Translations under genes and position numbers: made by a program
NCBI RefSeq assembly: GCF_016651105.1
Contig: NZ_JAEKEL010000001.1
Span: 4,268,001-4,332,000 of the forward strand
DNA from: Pseudomonas sp. TH15
GTDB taxonomy: Bacteria; Pseudomonadota; Gammaproteobacteria; Pseudomonadales; Pseudomonadaceae
DNA: 64,000 nt
Direction of reading: 5' to 3'
Shown here: in pieces, positions 38,029 to 45,605 of the stretch
Layout: each line of letters opens with the position of its first letter
Position numbering within the stretch: position 1 is the first letter of the stretch
The notes under the pieces: model-generated
Database searches by the model: none
Seen by the model: the letters and a program-made list of their open reading frames with translations, nothing else
What the model was told of the DNA's origin: nothing

Positions 38029-38799
38029 CTAACTGCCCTTCACCGTCACAAATGCTGCTGTCACATACGGCACGGTGATGACGTCCTTGCCGCGCAACTC
38101 CGGCTCGCCGTCAATCAACGCCCTAATCTGCGCATCCACCCTGTCCCGCTGCGCTTGCGGCAACGCAGCAATAAAACTGGTCGATCTCACCCGATTGAAA
38201 ATCACATCCTCGGGCGAGCCCGTGTGCCCATGAGCGAAATGCTGAGCCTGCAACGGCCCAAACGCCTTGTGCGGAAACGCCAACCGCCACGCACCGGTGT
38301 AATAGCGCGGGGTATCACCTTCCAGCGCATTGACGATCGAATCCAGTTTTGGCACCCAACTCACCCGGGTATCGCGCAGGTTCCACACCAGGCCCAACCT
38401 GCCGCCCGGCTTGAGCACCCGGGCAATTTCGGTCAGCGCTGCCGGGCTCGCAAACCAGTGAAACGCCTGGGCGCAAACCACCACATCCACCGAGGCGTCC
38501 GGCAGCGGCAAATCGGTGGCCGTGCCACTGACGGCCAGCACTTGCGGATAAGCGGCGGACAACTTCTCCAGCATCTGCGGCACCGGTTCCACGGCAATTA
38601 CCTGTGCGCCTGTGGCCACCAGCCGCCCGGTGAACTTGCCGGTGCCGGCGCCGAGGTCAATCACGGTTTTGTGACTGTCCAGCCCCAACGTAGCGGTCAG
38701 CCAGTCACTGACTTGCGGCGGATAGTCCGGTCGTCCTTTGACATAGGTGTCGGCGGCGGTCTTGTAGCCGGCAGCTGAATGGTGAAGCTGTTCGTTCAT
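38029..38799 (-). CDS. Class I SAM-dependent methyltransferase
   Basis: 256-residue methyltransferase with Rossmann-type core. Motif I DLGAGTGKFTGRL is at about residues 44-56, the acidic end of beta-2 is AVEPVP, and motif II region DVVVCAQAFHWF. The LKPGGRLGLVWNL segment is motif III. It resembles UbiE/TAM-like small-molecule methyltransferases; the substrate is unknown. It is divergent from the cytochrome b561 gene across a 153-bp gap with no clear signal. Confidence 0.85.
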   Translation of the reverse strand: MNEQLHHSAAGYKTAADTYVKGRPDYPPQVSDWLTATLGLDSHKTVIDLGAGTGKFTGRLVATGAQVIAVEPVPQMLEKLSAAYPQVLAVSGTATDLPLPDASVDVVVCAQAFHWFASPAALTEIARVLKPGGRLGLVWNLRDTRVSWVPKLDSIVNALEGDTPRYYTGAWRLAFPHKAFGPLQAQHFAHGHTGSPEDVIFNRVRSTSFIAALPQAQRDRVDAQIRALIDGEPELRGKDVITVPYVTAAFVTVKGS

Positions 38800-38952
38800 G
38801 GCAGTTTCCCCTTATGGCAAAGCATCGGATCGACGGCGGACGCTCACGAGCATAGCGCTTGAATTTACCGAGACGTTGAACAGTCACTGACAATGCAATG
38901 AATAAAATTTCACCCTCGGGTGTTAACCGTACATTGCCCAAGAGGATGACCC

Positions 38953-39513
38953 ATGAGCGTTACGACCACTGATTTGCCCGTCCGTTACGACCGACTGACC
39001 ATGGCCCTGCACTGGCTGACTGCCGCGCTGGTCATCGGCCTGTTCGCATGTGCCCAGATCTGGGAGCAATTGCCCAAGGGCACGCCACTGCGCAAGGAGC
39101 TGCAGGCATTGCACATCTCCTGCGGCATCCTGTTGGCCGTCATTGTTGTCACCCGGGTGCTCTGGCGTTTGTTAAAGGGGCGGCGGTTACCGCCGGCCAA
39201 TCAGGGCGCATTGAACATTCTGGCGAAAACCGCACACCTGGCGCTGTACGCGCTGCTGTTGAGCCAGATCGTGCTGGGTTTTTTCCTGCGCTGGGCCCAG
39301 GCCGAACCTTTCAACTTCTTCGGGCTGTTTGAGGTCCCCACGTTGATTGCCTTCGATAAAAGCATGAAGTCGGTATTTGGCGGCCTGCATGAACAAGTGG
39401 CGTGGGCCATCATCATCCTTGCGTCTTTGCACGCCATCGTGGCGCTGGTGCATCACTACGGCCTGCGCGACAACACCTTGCGCCGCATGTTGCCGGGACG
39501 TGTTTCCAACTGA
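38953..39513 (+). CDS. Cytochrome b561
   Basis: 186-residue four-helix membrane di-haem protein of the bacterial b561 family. Histidine ligand candidates are in MALHWLTA (His at about 20), ALHISCGI (about 55), and near the C-terminus GLHEQVAWA and SLHAIVALVHH. It passes electrons between quinol and a periplasmic acceptor. The gene starts a + strand run with a secreted TPR protein, an ECF sigma factor and its anti-sigma factor; short gaps suggest an operon. GAGGAT upstream is the ribosome site. Confidence 0.9.
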   Translation: MSVTTTDLPVRYDRLTMALHWLTAALVIGLFACAQIWEQLPKGTPLRKELQALHISCGILLAVIVVTRVLWRLLKGRRLPPANQGALNILAKTAHLALYALLLSQIVLGFFLRWAQAEPFNFFGLFEVPTLIAFDKSMKSVFGGLHEQVAWAIIILASLHAIVALVHHYGLRDNTLRRMLPGRVSN

Positions 39514-39542
39514 CGCGACACTTTCTCACTGGAGCCTTGCCC

Positions 39543-40076
39543 ATGACTATCCGTTCCGTTATGTTCGCCGCCCCGTTGCTGCTGGCGGCTGCCATGTCCA
39601 GTCATCTGGCCTTCGCCAATGGTGACGAAGACGAGCCGGTGCAGAAGCCTGAATGCCCCAAAGGCCAGGTGTTCGACAGCAAATCGAACAAGTGTGTGCT
39701 GCAAACCAGCAGCCTGGTGCCGGATAACGACCGGGTGGACTACGCCTATCGCCTGGCCAAGGACGGTCGCTACGAAGAAGCCCTGGCCCTGCTCGATACG
39801 CTTAAAAATCCCAACACCGCCAAGGCACTGAACTATCGCGGCTACGCCACGCGTAAACTAGGCCGCACCGACGAAGGCATCGGCTATTACCTGCAATCGG
39901 TCAAACTCGACCCGCAGTATGCGCAAGTACGCGAATACCTCGGCGAGGCTTATGTGATCAAAGGTCGTATCGACCTGGCCCAGGAGCAGTTGCAGCACAT
40001 CAAGTCGATCTGCGGCAGCACCTGCGAGGAATACCAGGACCTGGCCGAAGCCATCAACGATTCATCGAAAACCTGA
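39543..40076 (+). CDS. Secreted TPR-repeat protein with four cysteines
   Basis: 177-residue exported protein. The signal peptide MTIRSVMFAAPLLLAAAMSS ends near AFAN. Two to three TPR-like helical repeats lie at about 65-150 (AYRLAKDGRYEEALALLD; ALNYRGYATRKLGRTDEGIG; YLGEAYVIKGRIDLAQEQL). Cysteines occur in PECPKGQ, NKCVLQ and CGSTC, suggesting disulfides or redox sensing. ATG 39543 is chosen for the clean signal peptide; the frame is open to 39402. Function unknown; its neighbours are cytochrome b561 and an ECF sigma factor. Confidence 0.82.
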   Translation: MTIRSVMFAAPLLLAAAMSSHLAFANGDEDEPVQKPECPKGQVFDSKSNKCVLQTSSLVPDNDRVDYAYRLAKDGRYEEALALLDTLKNPNTAKALNYRGYATRKLGRTDEGIGYYLQSVKLDPQYAQVREYLGEAYVIKGRIDLAQEQLQHIKSICGSTCEEYQDLAEAINDSSKT

Positions 40077-40128
40077 CACCGAACGGACGGAGGTCGCCAT
40101 CGCCAGCGATCAGGCATTTAGAGCAGAG

Positions 40129-40626
40129 TTGGGCCAGCATCTGGCGCGTTTATGGCGTTACGGCTTGCTGCTGTCCCGACAACGGCATGTGGCCGAAGAC
40201 CTGGTGCAAGCCACCTGCGTACGGGCGCTCGAACGGGCCGGGCAGTTTGTGCCCGGTACGCGCATGGACCGCTGGCTGCTGAGTATCTTGCACTCGATCT
40301 GGCTCAATGAAGTGCGCGCCCGCCGTGTGCGCCTGGGCCAGGGCTTGGTGAATGCCGACGAGGCGCTGTCGTTCGACGGCGAGCACGCGGCGCAAACCCA
40401 TGTGCTGGCCGCGCAGGTCATCCGGCGCGTCGATGCCTTGCCCGAAACCCAACGCGAAACGGTGTACCTGGCCTACGTCGAAGGCCTGTCCTACCGCGAA
40501 GTGGCCGAGGTGCTGCAAGTGCCGATCGGCACCGTCATGAGCCGACTGGCTACCGCCCGCCTGAAACTTGCGGAGTACCCACCCCTGCACGCTGTACCGA
40601 AAACCACCGAAGGAGACCGGTCATGA
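40129..40626 (+). CDS. ECF RNA polymerase sigma factor
   Basis: Small sigma-70-family factor with region 2 (RHVAEDLVQATCVRALERA) and region 4 (YREVAEVLQVPIGTVMSRLATAR). The first conventional start is TTG 40129, giving 165 residues but no good ribosome site. An in-frame ATC at 40099 has GGAGG at the ideal 5-bp spacing and would add ten residues (IASDQAFRAE) that restore the usual N-terminal length. The true start is thus uncertain and possibly non-canonical. It overlaps the anti-sigma gene by 4 bp (ATGA). Confidence 0.88.
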   Translation: MGQHLARLWRYGLLLSRQRHVAEDLVQATCVRALERAGQFVPGTRMDRWLLSILHSIWLNEVRARRVRLGQGLVNADEALSFDGEHAAQTHVLAAQVIRRVDALPETQRETVYLAYVEGLSYREVAEVLQVPIGTVMSRLATARLKLAEYPPLHAVPKTTEGDRS

Positions 40627-41381
40627 ACACACCTTCGGATGAACAACTGGTCGCCTACCTGGACGATGAACTCGACCGCGAACAGCGTAGCCAACTGGAC
40701 AGCGACATCGCCGACGATCCGCTGCTCAGCCTGCGCGTGCAGTGGTTGAGCCGCAGCAATCTGCCGTACAAAGCCGCCTACGATGAATTGGCGCAGCAGG
40801 CGCCGCTGGAACGCTTGCAGGCTCGCCTCGACGGTATTCCGGCGCCGGAGATTCCGGGGCTGAGCCGGCGCTGGTTTATCGGCGCGGCGGCCGCGACTCT
40901 GGTGGCTGGCGGCGTCTTGGCTGATCGGTTGTTCCTCGGCTGGCAAGCGCAGCAAGACCACAGCTGGCGCGAGCTGGTTAGCGATTACATGGCACTTTAC
41001 GTCCCGCAGACGCTTGATCATCTGCCGGCTGACGAGGCGAACCAGCGCGCGCAGCTGCGTACGGTGGACGCGCGGCTGGGCCTGAGTTTGTCGCCGGCAA
41101 CGCTGAAACTGCCCGGCGCCGAGCTCAAGCGCGCGCAAATGCTCGAATACGACGGCGTGCCGATCGCGCAAATAACCTATCTCGATGCCAAACATGGCCC
41201 CATGGCCCTGTGCGTCACCCGTTCCAACAGCGGCAGTCAGCCGTTGGCTCACGAACGGCGGCATGCCATGAATGTGGTGTATTGGACCGAGCGCGAGCAC
41301 GCGTGGATGCTGATAGGGCACAACCCGGCGTCGGAGCTTGAGGGCCTGGCCAGGCATTTGATCGAACGATTTAGCGCATGA
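40623..41381 (+). CDS. Anti-sigma factor, membrane-spanning
   Basis: 252-residue regulator of the adjacent ECF sigma factor. The N-terminal cytoplasmic part begins SDEQLVAYLDDELDREQR, a typical anti-sigma domain, but lacks the zinc H-x3-C-x2-C motif. One membrane helix is at about 82-100 (WFIGAAAATLVAGGVLAD). The periplasmic C-terminal domain of about 150 residues would sense the signal. It is translationally coupled to the sigma gene. The signal is unknown; linkage to a b561 and a Cys-containing secreted protein suggests redox stress. Confidence 0.88.
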   Translation: MNTPSDEQLVAYLDDELDREQRSQLDSDIADDPLLSLRVQWLSRSNLPYKAAYDELAQQAPLERLQARLDGIPAPEIPGLSRRWFIGAAAATLVAGGVLADRLFLGWQAQQDHSWRELVSDYMALYVPQTLDHLPADEANQRAQLRTVDARLGLSLSPATLKLPGAELKRAQMLEYDGVPIAQITYLDAKHGPMALCVTRSNSGSQPLAHERRHAMNVVYWTEREHAWMLIGHNPASELEGLARHLIERFSA

Positions 41382-41430
41382 CGGCCGCTGCCACTATCCT
41401 GTGCGGGTGATTATCCAAGGAGGAACACCG

Positions 41431-42057
41431 ATGCAGATTTCACCACGCAGCGCTCTGCTGGTGATCGACGTACAGAACGACTTCATCCCCGGCGGCCAAC
41501 TGGCGGTGCCCGAAGGCGACTTGATCGTGCCATTGATCAATCGCCTCGGTGGGCAGTTCAGTCAGGTGATCATTGCTCAGGACTGGCACCCGGCGGGGCA
41601 TGCCTCGTTTGCCCCCAGCCATCCGGGTCGCAAGCCCTACGACGCCATTCAGTTGCCCTACGGTGAGCAGACGCTGTGGCCGGTTCATTGCGTTCGGGGT
41701 ACACCCGGTGCCGATTTGCACGCCGATCTGGATTTGCCACATGCGCAACTGATCATTCGCAAAGGCTGCAATCCGGATATCGACAGTTACTCCGCGTTCC
41801 TCGAAGCCGATCGCACGACCACCACCGGGCTGGCCGGCTACTTGAAGGAACGTGGGATCGATACGGTTTATCTGGTTGGGCTGGCGCTGGATTTCTGCGT
41901 GATGTTTTCGGCGCTCGATGCACGAGCGGCCGGGTTCAATGCGTTTGTAGTGCTGGATGCATGCCGGGCGATTGATCTCGATGGGTCGCTGGCTGCGGCG
42001 ATTGAGCGGATGCAGGTGGCCGGGGTCGGCCTGATCCAGTCAAACGACCTCGTCTAA
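41431..42057 (+). CDS. pncA: Nicotinamidase PncA
   Basis: 208-residue isochorismatase-fold hydrolase that converts nicotinamide to nicotinate in NAD salvage. The catalytic Asp is in LLVIDVQNDF (about 13), the Lys in IIRKGCNPD (about 111), and the nucleophile Cys in LALDFCVMF (about 158). Metal ligands are in QDWHPAGHASF. ATG 41431 follows AAGGAGGAACACCG; a longer frame from 41401 is not needed. The gene is downstream of the anti-sigma gene but probably separate. Confidence 0.93.
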   Translation: MQISPRSALLVIDVQNDFIPGGQLAVPEGDLIVPLINRLGGQFSQVIIAQDWHPAGHASFAPSHPGRKPYDAIQLPYGEQTLWPVHCVRGTPGADLHADLDLPHAQLIIRKGCNPDIDSYSAFLEADRTTTTGLAGYLKERGIDTVYLVGLALDFCVMFSALDARAAGFNAFVVLDACRAIDLDGSLAAAIERMQVAGVGLIQSNDLV

Positions 42058-42059
42058 CC

Positions 42060-42148
42060 CCTGTAGGAGCTGCCGCAGGCTGCGATTTTTTGATGTTGCT
42101 TTTTTAACATCAAGATCAACAGATCGCAGCCTTCGGCATCTCCTACAT
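42060..42148. repeat. REP doublet (type A, decayed right arm)
   Basis: Left arm CCTGTAGGAGCTGCCGCAGG is intact; the right arm CAGATCGCAGCCTTCGGCAT plus CTCCTAC has several substitutions. Lies between the convergent pncA and sensor-kinase genes. Confidence 0.88.
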
Positions 42149-42153
42149 TAATA

Positions 42154-43455
42154 TCAGGTGGCGGTGGGTAGCCATAGCCGGAAGCGGGCGCCGCCCAATG
42201 GAGAGGACTCCACGGTGAGCGTCCCGCCCTGCGCTTCCAGCGCCCGGCGACTGATCGCCAGCCCGAGACCGAAGCCTCCAGTGGCGCGATCCCGGCTGCG
42301 ATCCAACCGATAAAACGGTTCGAAAATCCGCTCCCGCTCATCTTCCGGAATGCCGATCCCGTCATCATCGACCCAGATCTCGCAGCCTTTGGGGCACACT
42401 TGCACGCCAATCTGAATGCGCTTTTCGCAGTAGCGCATCGCATTGCGCAGCAGGTTTTGCAGGGCGCGCGCGGTCAGGCGTGGGTCGAGGGTGAAGCGCT
42501 CGAGCTGACCATGCAGCAGCACGTCGATGACGATGTCCGGTGATTCCAACTCTTCATCGACACTGCCCAAAATGCTGTCGATAAACTCATCCAGCGACAC
42601 TTCAACCTGCTCCGGCAAGCGCGCCGGATTCTGCAAGCGGCTATAGGACAGCAGCTCCAGCACCAATTCATCCAGTTCACGAATGTGCGCGACCAACCCT
42701 TGCAGGCGTTCGCGGCTTGGCGCCGGCATGTCATCGGACAACGCCAGGGCCAGGCCGAAGTCCAGCCGTGTCAGCGGCGTGCGCAGTTCGTGGGACACTG
42801 CGTTGAGCAAGTCCCGCTGCTGGTTGAGCAGGTTTTCAATGTCACCGGCCATGGTGTCGAATACGTTGGCCAGGCTGCCGATGTTTGAGTTTTTGGATAT
42901 CTGGGTGCGCTCGCTCAAGTGGCCTTTACCAAAGCGTTCGGCGGTGCCTTTCAGACGTTCGAGGTCGCGCCAGTGCGGGCGCAGCCACAGCAGCAGGCAC
43001 GCGAGCATCGTCGCGCCGATCAGCACGTTGATGCTCCAGTACAACAAATTGACGTCCATCGGATCCGGCGGCACCACCATTTGCACCACCGCCTGCTCGT
43101 TCAGCGGTGCGACCGCCAAGGTCCGCCAACCCCAATCGCCAATACGCACGATGTTCTCGCCGCGCTGCAAACGCTCCTGCTCATCAAGGGTGAAATCCGC
43201 ATCGTCATTGCGGGCCAGCACGATTTGCAGCGGCTGGAATTCCTTGTCCATTTCGGCGGCCAAGGCTGGCCACTGTTCAACTGGCACGGCGTGGAACTGC
43301 TTGACGATCAACGTCTGCAAGCCACGGGAATAGTCGAGGTTGTAGGAGACAAAGCGCTCATGGAACAGCTTGATCACCACATCCGGCACCAGATAAATCG
43401 CCGCGCTGTACGAGACGATCGTTACCAGATACAGGCGAAACAGGATTCTGAACAT
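42154..43455 (-). CDS. RstB-like sensor histidine kinase
   Basis: 433-residue inner-membrane kinase. Two membrane helices (about 5-25 and 148-168) flank a periplasmic sensor of about 120 residues. HAMP follows with WLRPHWRDLERLKGTAERFG, strikingly like E. coli RstB. The phospho-acceptor His is in AVSHELRTPLTRL (about 233). N, G1 and G2 boxes are LLRNAMRYC, DDDGIGIPEDE and GGFGLGLAIS. ATG 43455 lies 4 bp after the response-regulator stop, so they form an operon. As I recall, a comparable system adjoins mexMN in P. aeruginosa (PA1437-PA1438). Confidence 0.9.
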   Translation of the reverse strand: MFRILFRLYLVTIVSYSAAIYLVPDVVIKLFHERFVSYNLDYSRGLQTLIVKQFHAVPVEQWPALAAEMDKEFQPLQIVLARNDDADFTLDEQERLQRGENIVRIGDWGWRTLAVAPLNEQAVVQMVVPPDPMDVNLLYWSINVLIGATMLACLLLWLRPHWRDLERLKGTAERFGKGHLSERTQISKNSNIGSLANVFDTMAGDIENLLNQQRDLLNAVSHELRTPLTRLDFGLALALSDDMPAPSRERLQGLVAHIRELDELVLELLSYSRLQNPARLPEQVEVSLDEFIDSILGSVDEELESPDIVIDVLLHGQLERFTLDPRLTARALQNLLRNAMRYCEKRIQIGVQVCPKGCEIWVDDDGIGIPEDERERIFEPFYRLDRSRDRATGGFGLGLAISRRALEAQGGTLTVESSPLGGARFRLWLPTAT

Positions 43456-43459
43456 CGAT

Positions 43460-44161
43460 TCAGCATTCCCACTCGGAGCGACTGAACAGGTAACCCTTGC
43501 CCCACACAGTCTTGATCTTGCGGGCCTCGCCGGCGTGATCATCGAACTTGCGCCGCAGCTTGGAAATCGCCACGTCCACCGAGCGATCCGTACCGTTGAA
43601 TTCGATACCGCGCAGGCGTTGCAGGATCTGGTCGCGGCTCAGCACTTCACCGGCATGCCGGGCCAGCACCACCAACAGGTTGTATTCACCGCTGGACAGC
43701 TCCACCAGTTGTTCACGCCAGGTCACGGTGCGCTCGGACAGGTCGATGCACAGGTTGCCCATCAGGATGCGATCGTTGGCGGTCTGCGGTTCGCCGAGGC
43801 TGCTGCGCCGCAGCAAGGTGCGCACCCGTGCCAGCAACACCCGCGGCTCGCAGGGTTTGGTGACGTAATCGTCGGCGCCCATTTCCAGGCCCAGCACTTG
43901 ATCGTGGCTGTCGTCCCGGGCGGTGAGCATCAGGATCGGCAAGGTCGCCGAGTCGGCTCTCAGCAACCGGCAGACTTGCAGGCCATCAAGCCCGGGCAGC
44001 ATCAAGTCGAGGATCACCAGGTCCGGCGGATTGACCCGGGCACGTTCGCGCACATGGTCACCGCGACTGATCACGCTCACGGAGTAACCGTTGCGTTCCA
44101 GGTAGCTGGCGATCAATTCGGAGAGCGCGGTGTCGTCTTCGACCAGGAGGATGTTGGGCAT
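43460..44161 (-). CDS. OmpR-family response regulator (RstA-like)
   Basis: 233-residue regulator. Receiver domain: acidic pocket EDD near residue 9, phospho-Asp in LVILDLMLPG (about 52), Thr in LMLTARDD and Lys in YVTKPCEPR. The winged-helix domain at about 135-230 contains LLVVLARHAGEVLSRDQI and the recognition segment RSVDVAISKLRRKFDD. It is divergent from the RND adaptor gene and a good candidate to control it. A tandem TACA-like site at 44344-44357 lies in the shared gap. Confidence 0.92.
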   Translation of the reverse strand: MPNILLVEDDTALSELIASYLERNGYSVSVISRGDHVRERARVNPPDLVILDLMLPGLDGLQVCRLLRADSATLPILMLTARDDSHDQVLGLEMGADDYVTKPCEPRVLLARVRTLLRRSSLGEPQTANDRILMGNLCIDLSERTVTWREQLVELSSGEYNLLVVLARHAGEVLSRDQILQRLRGIEFNGTDRSVDVAISKLRRKFDDHAGEARKIKTVWGKGYLFSRSEWEC

Positions 44162-44201
44162 GGGGTGTTTCCAGAAAGTGCGGTGGCGACTGTTCGGGCC
44201 T

Positions 44202-44270
44202 CTTCGCGGGCAAGCCTCGCTCCTACAGAGGTATCACATTCTCCTGTAGGAGCGAGGCTTGCCCGCGAAG
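44202..44270. repeat. REP doublet (type B', perfect arms)
   Basis: CTTCGCGGGCAAGCCTCGCTC... and exact complement ending CCCGCGAAG, with a 15-base spacer. Same subtype as at 25441. Lies in the regulator/RND gap. Confidence 0.92.
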
Positions 44271-44343
44271 GCGGCCTGCCAGTCGCTGAAAAAAATCAAG
44301 GCGCCAAGGATATACGCCCTCACGCACCCGCGAGTAAAACCCT

Positions 44344-44357
44344 TACACAATTTCACA
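44344..44357 (+). promoter_or_regulatory. RstA-box-like site upstream of the RND operon
   Basis: TACACAATTTCACA fits the layout TACA-N6-TACA recalled for E. coli RstA boxes with one mismatch in the second half. It stands 75 bp before the adaptor ATG, in the gap between regulator and pump genes. Confidence 0.4.
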
Positions 44358-44432
44358 CAGCGCCTACAAAGCTTCACCGCTACTCTCGTCGCCTCCCCGT
44401 AGGATGCTGGGGGTCATTATTGGGGTATTCAC

Positions 44433-45590
44433 ATGTCAAAGAATCTGCTTGCCACGCTCAGCCTGATTGCACTGGCGTTGACACTGAGCGCTTGTGACAA
44501 GTCCTCGACCGCTGAAGAAGCGGCACCACTGGCCACCGTGCGCATCGAAACCATCGAAGCACGGCCACTGGCGATCACCAGCGAACTGAGCGGGCGGATT
44601 GCTGCGCCGCGTATCGCCGAAGTCCGCGCCCGGGTGGCCGGCGTTGTGTTGCAGCGCACCTTCCGTGAAGGCAGCGATGTGAAACAGGGCGACGTACTGT
44701 TCCGCATCGACCCTGCACCCTTCAAGGCTGACCTCGACAGCGCCGAAGCCTCTTTGCGCAAGGCCGAAGCCAATGCGTTCCAGGCCAAACTGCAAGAGCA
44801 GCGCTATTCACAGTTGATCGAAGGCAATGCCATCAGTGGCCAGGACTATGACAACGCCCGGGCCAATGCCCGGCAAACCGCCGCTGACGTGGCCGCCAAC
44901 AAGGCAGCCGTGGCGCGAGCCAAACTGAACCTCGGTTATGCCACCGTAACTGCGCCGATTTCCGGGCGCGTCGGGCGGGCACTGGTCACCGAAGGCGCGC
45001 TGGTCGGACAGAACGAAACCACCCCGCTGGCGTTGATCCAGCAACTGAACCCGATTCACGCCGACCTGACCCAATCGACCCGGGAACTCAACGACCTGCG
45101 TCGGGCCTTCCGTTCCGGTCAGTTGCAGCAGGTCGGCCAGGACCAGGTCAAGGCCACGCTGATTCAGGATGACGGCAGCCTCTACCCGCTACCGGGCAAA
45201 CTGCTGTTTGCTGACATCACCGTCGATCCGGGTACCGGGCAGATCATCCTGCGCAGCGAGTTCCCTAACCCGGACCTCGACCTGCTGCCTGGCAGCTTTG
45301 TTCGCGTGCGACTGGAACAAGCCGTGAACCAGCAAGGCATCAGCGTGCCGCAACGGGCCATCCAGCGTGACAGCGCCGGGATTGCCCAGGTGCTGCTGCT
45401 CGACGCCAATCAGCGTGTCGGCCAGCAACCGGTGCAACTGGGCGCGGTGCAGAACGATCGCTGGATCGTCACCGGTGGCCTCAAGCCGGGCGACCGCATC
45501 GTTACCGAAGGCCTGCAACACGCCAAGCCCGGTGACAAAGTCCAGATCGACGACACCCCTCTTCCACTTGCCCAGGTGACTGGTCAGTAA
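44433..45590 (+). CDS. RND efflux periplasmic adaptor (membrane fusion protein)
   Basis: 385-residue lipoprotein adaptor. The signal peptide ends with lipobox LSAC, so Cys 21 or so is lipidated. It has HlyD/AcrA-type domains: a lipoyl half-motif VRARVAGVVLQRTFREGSDVK, an alpha-helical hairpin (about 95-165) and the second lipoyl half (LNLGYATVTAPISGRVG). The C-terminal membrane-proximal part ends with GDRIVTEGLQ. It links the RND pump to an outer-membrane channel. It is 15 bp upstream of the pump gene; no channel gene follows, so an unlinked OprM-like protein is expected. Confidence 0.93.
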   Translation: MSKNLLATLSLIALALTLSACDKSSTAEEAAPLATVRIETIEARPLAITSELSGRIAAPRIAEVRARVAGVVLQRTFREGSDVKQGDVLFRIDPAPFKADLDSAEASLRKAEANAFQAKLQEQRYSQLIEGNAISGQDYDNARANARQTAADVAANKAAVARAKLNLGYATVTAPISGRVGRALVTEGALVGQNETTPLALIQQLNPIHADLTQSTRELNDLRRAFRSGQLQQVGQDQVKATLIQDDGSLYPLPGKLLFADITVDPGTGQIILRSEFPNPDLDLLPGSFVRVRLEQAVNQQGISVPQRAIQRDSAGIAQVLLLDANQRVGQQPVQLGAVQNDRWIVTGGLKPGDRIVTEGLQHAKPGDKVQIDDTPLPLAQVTGQ

Positions 45591-45605
45591 GCAGGACGCT
45601 TTTTT

